Part shown: positions 25,086 to 36,400 of the stretch, in pieces | Layout of the letters: each line of letters starts with the position of its first letter | How positions within the stretch are numbered: position 1 is the stretch's first letter | Assembly: GCA_013407085.1 (NCBI GenBank) | Contig: JACCGJ010020640.1 | Coordinates: 1-64,000 of the forward strand | Origin: Atriophallophorus winterbourni | Lineage: Eukaryota; Platyhelminthes; Trematoda; Plagiorchiida; Microphallidae | DNA length: 64,000 bases | Direction: 5' to 3' | Made by a program: the position numbers and the translations under genes | The notes under the pieces: model-generated | The model's database searches: none | Seen by the model: the letters and a program-made list of their open reading frames with translations, nothing else | What the model was told of the DNA's origin: nothing

Positions 25086-27029
25086 CCTCTAAAATATCTC
25101 CAATCAGCTCAGATAAATTTCCATGTCTAATAATATGAAAAGTATAGAAATTGAAGCATATTGGGCGTAGAATATTTTTGTTTAATAAAGAACACGTTCG
25201 AAAATGTGTTAGAAAATTCATATTAAGCACCGTCGATTCAAACGCCACGCTAAATGTTCAATGAAAAACACGAAACTCTTTTGGAAGGACATCGAACGCC
25301 TTCTGCGAGGGTAGTAATATATTCGCTGAGTGCAAAATATGTATCGAATATATTGAATTGAACGTTGAAGTTAGCTTAGTGATGATTCATTTAAATTCAT
25401 TGGATCACACAACTGATCAGTCATCTGTGTGATTCTCGTATGGCCCTTTCGATACACTAAAATCTTTCATCTAACTTTGTTTTGCAGCGGTTTGATATAG
25501 ATGTTCTCGTGATTGTTCAATCGAAGGTACTTGAGATGCAATTTTAAAACATTTTCTTTAATTCATATCTCGTGTTTTTCACGGCCACCGAATATGATTG
25601 ACGTCGCGCGCGGTGTAAATGGGTTCATCGATTTAAAATAATAAATCTTTATTCCTGCGTTTTTTGACGTGAAAATTCGAGTGGTTCTCATTTGTCTTGA
25701 TATAACTCGAAACCAGTAGTGGACCATACATTTGAGAAAATGACCCTTAGTTTCTATGCGTTCACATTATCATCCAACATATAAATTTCGTGTAACCTCA
25801 TTTGCATGAATACATTCAAATAAAAGAATGATGTATGTTTTATTGTTTTCGTGTGACCTCTAAAGAAGTTGCTCTTTTTTGTCATTAATCGGGCCCAAAG
25901 TTAATTCAAGATAATAGATTCAACAATTTATGATGGAAATATATTTGGCTTCAACTCCTCATTTCAAAGTGAACATGGGTTCATAGAAAAAGAAAACAAT
26001 CATGTTTCAGACAGAGCATTTTTAATGTAGAAGACACGTACGATAGAAAAAATTCAAAAGCTAATACGTGAACACAGAAATGTGTATTTTCGATGAATTA
26101 GTTCATGTATGGCACGACTCATTTTTCAAGACTAAAGTTATAACAAACGATAGACACTATGCGACATTCTTTTACATAAGTCTCTAAGCACGACGAATTT
26201 TACGAGAAAGCATGGTAATATGCTCCGACATTCCATACCTTCCTCAGACTTAAGTTTCAGAAAAGCAACAATTTTGGAATCCCGGCGCTTTAAGTCATTC
26301 ACTTTTATTTCGTATCCGTTTGGTACATGATCTGTTGCGCCTTGCATGATTATTCAATTTCTGGTATTGTTTACTGCATTTATATTATTGCTTGTAAAAT
26401 ATACTTATTTCGGTAATGTAATTTTAAATTCTCCAAACTTATTTTTCTGTCGTATTTGCGAGGCGTGTGCGTTGCTTTGTGTGAAGATTGTGATTGAAGA
26501 AGGCTCCAAACTTTTATCGCATTCTGCACCTTGCATTCAATCTCTTAGAGTTTTCTTTGTTGATTTATCTCGCTATCGTTGGACTTTGCTGTCACTTTCA
26601 TTGAATTCCTGCCCTTTAAGTTTTCTAGTGAGTTCATTATATTATTGTTGTATTTCGTTTGATGCAGAATCATTTTTGGTCCACTACATAATTTGTGAGC
26701 CGACATACCGCATTTGTTTCATTTTTGATTTATTCTTGTTTGTACATTTTTGGTTTATATTTTGGAAAATCAACTTAATAACCAACCGTGAGCAATTTTC
26801 GTATAGGTAAATTTTCTCTCATTTACCAATCACGGTTTATTCAGTTCACATTAACAATTTTGGTGCTTCGAATATATGTTTTTGGTTTGGAAAATTTAAA
26901 GCTCTTTTTGGAATATGCCATCACGGATGAACCTATTATGTATTCTCACGTGTTATGTCTCGTTCATTTAGATGTAGCTGGATAGTTCAGTGATCTTTAT
27001 AACCCCATGTCTGAGGACAAGTCACATCA
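25086..27029. other. upstream flank of MEG copy A, no gene recognised
   Basis: Unassigned. About 26340-26990 is strongly T-rich on the + strand; its 154-codon hydrophobic frame looks like a by-product of that bias. The similarity to copy B starts only at about 27030. Confidence 0.35.
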
Positions 27030-27330
27030 TCAACATTGGTATTTTCGTCACTTTATACTGCTTGAATACTGCCATAGGCAAAATAATTTCGCGTGATAAA
27101 GTATATAAAATAATTTCAAATGTTCATAATGCATATTTTAGTGTTACTTAAATTTCAACATGGTTCAATATTCAACAAATTTTTCCTTAAAATAATTTTC
27201 AATAAAAACTATTGCGTGATATTTAATAAAACCAAAAAAATTCTCCTCTGATTTTGATTGTGTATGAAGTCAGAATTTGATTGGTGCAACGCAAGAGCAT
27301 TGAATGGTGGGGCGCGTATTTATTCACAAA

Positions 27331-27351
27331 TAAATTTGCTGACCAGGGTCA
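27331..27351 (+). promoter_or_regulatory. MEG-A promoter: TAAAT box plus TGACC-AG-GGTCA palindrome
   Basis: TAAAT (27331-27335) is followed 9 nt after its first base by TGACCAGGGTCA (27340-27351), a perfect everted repeat of GGTCA with a 2-nt spacer. Copy B has the same two elements at identical spacing, and both palindromes end 37 nt before the ATG. GGTCA is the half-site of nuclear receptors. Promoter function is inferred from position and conservation. Confidence 0.5.
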
Positions 27352-27387
27352 CAATGTATAGATTTGCCGTGTAAACGCGTCATAAAA

Positions 27388-27439
27388 ATGAGATTCGTCG
27401 TTCTTGCTGCATTGATTGCAACGGCCAAGTGCTCTGCAT
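27388..27439 (+). CDS. MEG-A exon 1, signal peptide
   Basis: ATG AGA ... TCT GCA T, with donor gtaaga from 27440. The product is Met-Arg, a hydrophobic core (FVVLAALIA) and a polar TAKCSA end, a classic signal peptide. The coding length is 52 nt in both copies, leaving phase 1. Confidence 0.85.
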
Positions 27440-30400
27440 GTAAGAAAAATACTTCATTTAAATTAATAGTACATTTAGAATTTTGTTCAATAATTGCTTG
27501 GCAAACTCACGCCATCTTGTTCCTCAGGTATTCAACGTAGTAAGTCGTTTTAGCTAGTTGTACATTTCACATGAACTCGGAGTTGGAAAGCAACTGAAAA
27601 GAAAATCAAACGTGCTGTTCACCAAATTAGGGAACTTAGAATAACTCTTACGCACAACATTATACTTTCGAATTCTGCTAGCTGAAATTGTGTACCTATT
27701 TTAAAATTGAATATTCTCGCTAAAACAATTATTCTATATTTTATAAAACAGAAGTATATCAAGGAACAGAAGGTTCGTTAATATTTTGATGACTGTATTT
27801 GTGTTCACCAGATCACCGAAAATTTAACATCACGATGAATCTCAATTTATTATTTTTAAAATTTATTTAATTTATAGTTATTGCATGACGAGGCATAGTG
27901 ATCAAATAGAGAATCTCAACTTCGTTCTCAGTATAGATGATCCATATGATTAATGTACGGGGTTCTCACATCCCTATCACGTACACAATACAACCGGTTC
28001 CTGGCTCTTTGCGGTCAATTTGTGGATACAGAACGATAAATGTTCCAGTGAGCCTTAAACCAGTAATAAAGCGGTAAACAAAGTTTTACGCAAATGCTAT
28101 CATGTTTAACCCGATTCACGATTTGCGATCAGATGTCTTCTATTAGAGAAGTCGCTTGACATACACGCCTAGGAACGACAATGATATAAACTGGGTTTTG
28201 GCCTTTTGGATGACTAAACAAGAAGCAGCAATGTAAACCGCACCAATCACAGCGGAAAAATGTACAACATCTCAAATCAGATAATTCACATATCAAAACG
28301 TTTGTGTGAAAGTTTCAGTTTGTCAAGTGATATGGTAATGTAATCCACCATTTCAAATAAACGTATTTTAGAAGAGCAGCATGGTTGCATATCCAAATGC
28401 AAATTAGCCTTATATCTCATGACAACAGCAGTAAAACTCTATCGATTAGATAGAGTGATGTAATAATGTCCGCATCATCAAGAGTCAGTTCATAATGGAA
28501 CACATTTCTTTGTCTATATTTGATGGAAAATATCGTCACGAAAACAGTGATTTGATCATCGACGAAAGGAAAAGAAATTCTGGTTTATTCTTCATTAGGC
28601 TTCTGTCTCAAACATAGTTCAAGTGTCATATCAATGGTTTGGAACTATCACGTGTTAGGAACATGTAATTGAGGGATTGCCTTGAACAAAAATTGAAAGT
28701 AAGTGTGCTGAGCTATATTGATCCATTCAATCACAAACATCAATATAGAATAAATAAATTAAGTTTCAAAAACATATGAAGCTTATTTATCAGACTGGCG
28801 TTCGGGACAATGTAGGCTTTACATGTGCTTCAATTGTTCTACACGGTTAAATTAGAATCATGTATCTTTTATATAAATTAAACCTTTTCGCAACAAAAGA
28901 TGTTCTCCGATGTATGGAATCAGTTTCGTTCTACTATTCGTATAAACGTTGAAAATGTGATGTTTATATAACTTACATCGAAATCAAAGGAAGGTTTTGG
29001 ACCGAAACTGTAATAGTTACTTCCCGCAAAGCTGCATTCTCATTATTCGCTACGCAACGATTCCTGAATGCATCACGTGAACACAGAACATTGCAAACGT
29101 CTACCTAACTTATTCGAAATTTCCCATTCAACGAATATAACAAAATTCTTTCGATACATTTATGTTGGTGTAAATGGATTTCTGCCCAGAAGAATTAAAT
29201 GTTTTTATCATTGTAGCTTTGTGCCGAGGTATGTATTGTTCGTATTAAAATATTAGAAATTTAGCGAGTCTAACTATATATTTGGTGCCGTGTAAACTGC
29301 GAAATTTTAAATAGAAATCCAATTCAACGATGCAATCTTATTCAAATTTTCAGTATTTGCTGAGTGCGTACACGAATTAAAGTGTCAAGTATATTCACTT
29401 TTTCGAAGGCCTCGAGGTTTTGACCAAGAAATGCTGTGTAATTCTATCTTTGAACTCCGTGGTTTGTTGTACAAACCATATTCAACACTGGCATTGATGT
29501 TTAATTGAGGATACTGAATTTCCACCGTTACAAATCTTTCTTATCCTGAACCTTCTGTCTGAACGTCATGACGTCACACTAACAGAAACAGTTTGTGGTG
29601 TGTAAATGCGAGCGGATTGAGCAAGCTATTATGTTGGTAATTGATTTCATTTTAATGATGTAATTCTCATTATTATAAATGTTTGCTACAAACGAAATCA
29701 CAAACAAAACATTCTTGATTAACTTCGCCGATCAGTTTGTTTGTGAGAAAGCGTGATCTGTGAAAACCTCATTTTCTGGGTCAAAAGAAACAGCTTTGAT
29801 ATCACAGCTGTGTACCGATTCATATATTTCTGAAAGAAGCTTTCTTATACAGTCTAACTGAGGTTTTATCTGGAGTCTTTGCGACGGTGGCGTAGCTTCG
29901 GCAAAACAACATGTTTTGATAACGCCAATTTCCAATGGTTGCTGTCGTTCCATCGTATCAATTTGCAGCACAGTGAAGCTGCTCCACTGAATCTTGAAAA
30001 TCATGGAGCGCATCATTACTAAGTGTATCGTAGGTCACATTAAAATTCAAGAACTTTTATTAGCAAAGCAACATGTGTTTCGCCTAAACAGTTCTTGTCT
30101 TTCAAATATACTAAGCACTCTGGACGATTAGACAACTTCTCTTGAACTAGGTTACTCTGTTCATGCCTGATATATTGATGTTTTAAAGGTATTCGATAAC
30201 GTCAACCAGAGCCCACTTCTGCAATAGATATTGCAATATGGGATAACAGGAAACATATTATCGTATATGACGGATTATCTGAGCAATCGTCGATACTAGC
30301 GGCGTCCCTCAATGTTCAGTGCTCGGGCCTATCAGTTTTTTCTAATACATAAAGGATATTGCGCAAGTAGTACGGTGTCAGATGGTGCTTCCTGCTAATG

Positions 30401-33400
30401 ACATAAACGTATGGAAGTAAATCCGATCCATTGAAGATTGTTTTAGGCTGCAAGAGGAATTTGATGCCCTATATCGCCAATCTTGTTTGAATAAGATGCT
30501 CTCCAACATAGGTAAATGTAAAATATTACGACTTGGCCAACAAAAGTAGCATGTATATAAACTTGGTCAGGAAAACTTCACTTAGACTAGAGAAGGATCT
30601 CGGTATTTGAATTATTAATATCCTGAAACTTATTTGTCATGTCCATAAAGTCTTCAACAGGGCAAGCATTGCCTTTGAAACGATGAGGAGAATAATTTGG
30701 AGATTATCTCTCAAATCTTACCAGCATCATAAACAATTACAACCATTCAACGTCAAAGTCTATGATCCCAGGTTGGACACAGTGGCTGATTTGAAACATT
30801 GGATTGATGGATAGAATATGCCCATGATTGACGATGCTAGTTGATGGGATGCAGCACATCCTACATCAAAAGAGGATGGCCATGTCAAGATTGACTTGAT
30901 TGATTGCTTGGTTGAAGGTTATCCTATTGATAAAACGTGTTTAAGTCTGTTCAGGTCTAACTGCATATACATTAAATTATGTATTCAAATGCAGTACATG
31001 TATGCTGACGCATCTGACAGTTGCGGGGAGTGTTCGCCTTTTCTAGATATTTCACTGTCATTAATTTACGAACTGCATTTGAAAAGCTGTTGACAGACAG
31101 TACAAAGGCTGCTGTTCAATTAAATAATATATCGGGCTTCTAAGTTTGAACAGAACATAAAAACAACAACATTGATGAGTGCAAACAGCATGAAAACGCT
31201 CGTGGGGTGTGAATGACAAAAAAACATGCAAATGAATATTTTGTTTCATGGTTATCGGTTTAACCCTATTCAATGTGTTTGGACACATTCTTTGAACAGG
31301 TTGATCATACCAGCCTTATCCAACAGTGGCATACGAACGGTCGTTGTTCACCATTCCTCCACTGTTTCAAGCGCATTGGGATCCTATTCTTACTGTCCCT
31401 ACCTGATGAGTGCAAACAGCACGAAACCGGTCGTAATTGTATTGTGACGGAAAAGCATGTAAATAAATATTTTTTTATCAATATTCTTTTCTTTCTTCCA
31501 CTCACTCAACTGTGTTCTGTTCATAATAACAGGAGGGAAGTCAGACGATTTTTGATAGTGAAACTGAAAAATGATGATTACGAAAGTAAATGTAATGTTG
31601 AACATTGATATATGTGCCGTTGAGAAACAACATAATACGTGATATGATCAATTTAACAACCTGTATCCGTGGTGTCAAACTTCTTAATTTACACCGTTCA
31701 CAGTTATATCGCGCGCAAAATAATTATTTTCTCTTCCCCAACTAATTGCTTGCTTATAATTACAACAAACCGTCTGAAAGTTAATGGCGGTGACGTGAAT
31801 ACGTCTATTGACAGTTCGATAAATGTTGTAAGCTCCTGGATTGTGAATGCGAAATGAGACTGCACTATTCTTATTTGTGTGTAGTTTGAAAAACGATTTT
31901 CTTCTGACATCGAGAAAAATTATAATAAAAGAATATATATGATATAAAATTATATATTGTGACTGATTGAATCATTTCGTAATAGTTATAATATCACATG
32001 AAGGTGGTAAGTACATTTATTTTAATGAAATTAAGTAACAAGCATTGCATCGAAAATTTAAAATTTGCGCTAGTTCTACATTGTCAAGGCCACAAATCGT
32101 TCGATATTAAATTCCGTTGAAGTGCAGGTTTAAAAATGATTACAGTCAAGCAAGTGGACGAAATTCATTTCTGTCTCATCAATAATTTGAAAAAAATGGG
32201 TAAAAATTAGTGTGAACACAGCAGCTTACATGTCACTTTTGAAAATTTAGTACTTACAAAGCGTATGTAAGTCAAACCTTTTACTAGTTGTTCAAATGAT
32301 CTATTTAATAATTCCCGCTATCTTTCTAACTATTTCTCCTACGTAGTTCATATTTAACTCATCGATTGATGGAGATTCACTATTGCACATCTGTTGATCC
32401 TTTGCGGTACTCTATTAATTGTAAATAATCACAATTTTTCGTAATATCGGATAGACACATCAATTGAGACTTTTCCATAAATGAAACATCTTTGTCCATG
32501 TGTCGTATGTTTACCTCCGCTAAGCACACATTTGTGTGTTTGATTGTTGGCATCCGTCGGTCGATTTCGACCATGGATGTACATCACATCGCATGAATTT
32601 CATGTTTTGCAACTTTTTGAATGACTAAACAGTCCGATTCGGGAGGAACAATCTCTGTCGATGCGCTTGCAACGATAGTCAAAACTCTGTTGTATTGCAT
32701 CAGTTGCACGCCGGCGGCGTGATCTGCGTTCAGCAGCCAGGAGCTGTATTTTCTTATTTCCGACCTGCAGTCGACGCTTTACACTATGCCTCCAAAGTGA
32801 GCGGTCAAGAGCAAGTTCTTTCCAGCTTGCAAACATCTTTGTACCGCAAGTGCGGTCTGCCCAATGTTCGACTTCCTAATTGCAACTCACCGTGGAGTAG
32901 ATCTTTCGGAATACGACCGTTTTCCATTCTTTAGACATGACCAAGCCACCGCAGGCGGCTCTGACGTAATAGGGTGAAAATGCTCTGTAGACCAGCTTTC
33001 GAAAGCACTTCAGCGTTAGTCACTCTGTCCATCCAGGATATGTTCAAGATACGACGGATGCTTCTTAGATGGAAATCATTCAGCTTCCGTTCGTGTCTTG
33101 CGTGGGTGGCCCAGGTTTCACTGCCGTATAGTAAAGCATTTAGTACGCACGCACTGCATACCATCATCTTTGTCTTTACAGTCAGCTTGCGGTTACCCCA
33201 AACACGAGAGTTCAATCGGGACAAAATGGCAGCTGCTCTGCAAATCCGCTTATCAATCTCCGTGTCTAGCGAGAGGTTGTCCGCAATGGTTGAACCAAGG
33301 TATGTGAAATGATGTATTGGTTCAAGCTGACAGTTTTCAACAGTGATGATTGGTGGCGATATAGTCCCTTGACCAAGGACTTTGGTCTTGCTCATGCTGA

Positions 33401-36400
33401 TTGTTAGACCAAATTCTTTGCATGCCGACGAAAAACAGTCCATTAGCGACTGTAGGGGCTCTTGGCAGTGAGCAATAAATGCTGCATCGTCAGCAAACAA
33501 CAGGTCACGGATTATCACATCCCGTACTTTGGTTTGTGCTCTCAACCGGTTCAGGTTGAAAAGCTTGCCATCACTTCGCGTGCGTATGTAAATGCCTTCT
33601 GTTCTCGTCTTAAAAGCGTGCTTCAGAAGCAGAGCAAAGAAAATGCCGAGCGAAAACACACCCTCATTTGACGCCTCGGCGAATTTCAAATGCTTCTGAA
33701 CTGCAACCGTTAAAATGGACTGAGCCCTTCATGCCTGAGTGGAACGAAATAACGAGTCTCAGCAGCCTTGGGGGGCCCTATCAGATCAAGCATTTTGAAA
33801 AGACCCTCCCTGCTGACGTAGTCGAATGCTTAGTTAAATCAATAAAAACAGCGTATAATGGCATACGCTGTTCCCGACACTTTTCTTGAAGTTGTCTCAG
33901 GGAGAAGATCATGTCAACGGTTGATCTTCCCTTGCGGAAGCCACATTGAGATTCGGAGTAAATTCTATCAGCTAAAACTTGCAGTCGGATCTGTAAGACT
34001 TTAGCAAACAATTTGCCTACAATATTCAGAAGGGAGATTCCTCTGTAATTGTTGCAGTCGCATTTGTCACCCTTATTCTTAAATAGCGTGATGATCTTTG
34101 TGTCTCGCATCTCTTGTATGACAACCATTCCTGCCAGCACTGAAGAAGCAAATGGTGAAGAGGCCGTAATAATGGTGCTCTATTGCATTTGATGACCTCA
34201 GGTGGGAGTCCGTCGTCACCATGGGCCTTCCCATTCACTAAGCGGCCGATTGCCTTATTGAGCTCATCAAGAGTAGGAGGGGTATCTAGATATTCAATGG
34301 TCGGCAACCGTTCGACATTTCCGAGTGCATGCGGTAGAACCGTACTTTCCCGAGAGTAGAGGCAGGAGAAGTGCTCTACCCATCATTCCATCTGTTGAGT
34401 TTTGTCGACAATCAACTTACCAGATAAAGATTTATTGGGAGCCATTTTAAAATTGTTTGGGCCAATGGCTCTCTTAATCCCATCATACATACCGTGAAAA
34501 TTACCGGTACCCGCAGCTTTTGAGATATTGAGGCTAACTTCAGTCCAATTGTCGTTTGCACAACGCCTTGCATTCTGTTGGACCTTATTTCTAGCTGCTC
34601 TTAGAAGACGTATGTTTTCATCTGTTGGCATACCTTTGAACCTCAAGAATGCTGAGCGTTTCTCATCCAGCACAGCATTCATCTCAGAAGCGTTTTCTTC
34701 GAACCAGTCGCACGTTCGAGCTTTCTTCGGACTGAAAGTGGAAAGTGCGACTCGGCGTATGCAGCTTTTTATCAATTCCCAGTTTTCTGAAGCAGATTCA
34801 AGTTGAGTTGTCTTGTTGATCTCGTCCGTGAAGGCTTTTGCGAATCTCGCAGTTATATTAGGTTCGCACATGCGATTGACGTTTATCCGAGGCTCAGCAG
34901 ACAATTTGGTGCGGTGAAATCTCGTGTGGGGGAGCTTCAGTTTTGCACAGACCAGTGAATAATCAGTGTCGCAGTCTGCGCTTTGATATGATCTGGTGAG
35001 GAGCACGCTTCATATATTAGTACGCTTAACAAGAATAAGATCAAGCTGATGCCAATGCTTAGATCGAGGATGCTTCCAAGAGACTTTATGCTGTGGTTTT
35101 GTTTGAAAAAATGTGTTACTGACACAAAGATTGAACTGTGTGCACAATTTTAAAAGGCGTTGCCCATTTTCATTGGTTTTACCTACACCGAACCTTCCGA
35201 GACAGTTTTGCCAAGACTCGTAATCTGCACCAACTCGGACATTGGAATCACAAAATACCACTACACAGTTTTTCTGTGGCACGTTTCCCAGGACGGCTGT
35301 GAGGTTATGATAAAAAGCGTCTTATTCAGCAGGCGTCGCAGAGAGTTTCGGCGCATAAACGTTGACCAACGTAATGGTACCAGTAATGCACCTCAGATTT
35401 AAAGTCCAAATCCGTTCGCTCCCGCTGCTGCTCGGTTCTGTTGCTTTTAATATGTCGTTTCGCACGGCAAACACAACTCCATGCAGTCGAGGCTCTTCGG
35501 AACCTCTTCCTTTCCAAAAGAATGTGTAATCACTTTCTGTTAGGTTACCAGTGTCTGGTAAGCGCGTCTCTTGTTGGGCAGCCACGTCGACATTCAGCCT
35601 CTTTAGCTCGTTGTTAATCACGACGGACTTTCTAACGCCTCTGATATTCGAGACGTCGTCATGAAATCCTGGAAGCATGGACCGGACGTTCCATGTTCCA
35701 AGTTTCAGAACTGACATTTGTTGTTTGGTATTTCGATTCGCTGGTGCGGAAAAATACAGTCTGCTTGTCGGTTGATTCCTAATCCCCATGCACCCAATGA
35801 GGATAGCAGACGATGGCGAGACGGCCCCTTATTGACTGGGGGCTGCCCAGCTTGAGGCGGGCTGTAGCCGTCCAATGACACTTGGAAGTCTCTCCCACCG
35901 TTAAAAGCAGCCCTAGGCGCTTAGCTCTACGCCACTCGAGCCATAGATTTTAACCGGTATCTGCTGCTTCCCGTGTTATTTTCCGTAGATGCGGAATGGG
36001 GTGTCCTCTTCATTGTTGCGTTGTGATGTACGCCAGGGCAGTTCAATATGGAAAACTAGCTGTTGCCCATGCAGCAAGTGCTCCCTCTTCACGGCACCAC
36101 TGGAACCAAAGGAACAGCTAGGCCTATACGTTTGGACAACGATGCCATCGCAGGAGCTGGCAGGACGAAGTTGAATAAACTTCGGACTGCCTAACGGGAC
36201 TCCGGCTCCGGATTTTTCCTCGAAGTTGACTCCTGAAGCCTTTTCCATGAATGGATGAAGCCACAAGGCAGTGGAGGTTTGAGATAACGGTTTTCCTTCC
36301 CCTAGGTGGGCCGCCTTCATGGACTAACGAGCTTCACTTGCCCGAAGCATGCTGGTTTTGAGGCGCCAGTCAGCCGACTTCGCCCTTTCTTCTGTCAGTA

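Noticed and set aside
25493..25513. 21-nt AG...GT interval (tttgttttgcag to gtgatt)
   Set aside because: Phase 1 contains a stop and there is no second copy to compare.
26346..26810. 154-codon hydrophobic frame starting like a signal peptide
   Set aside because: The segment is T-rich, which makes Phe/Leu/Ile-rich frames by chance; no motif and no paralogue in copy B.
27812..27870. Possible continuation exon after MEG exon 3 (and 56860 in copy B), with equal 39-nt introns
   Set aside because: The frames end at different stops, no donor is shared, and the later phase-1 micro-exons explain the gene better. It could still be an alternative last exon.
29732..30016. 94-codon minus-strand frame
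   Set aside because: Antisense shadow of the CR1 relic.
35976..36320. 114-codon minus-strand frame in the LINE leader
   Set aside because: GC-rich untranslated region of the family-1 LINE; no protein motif.
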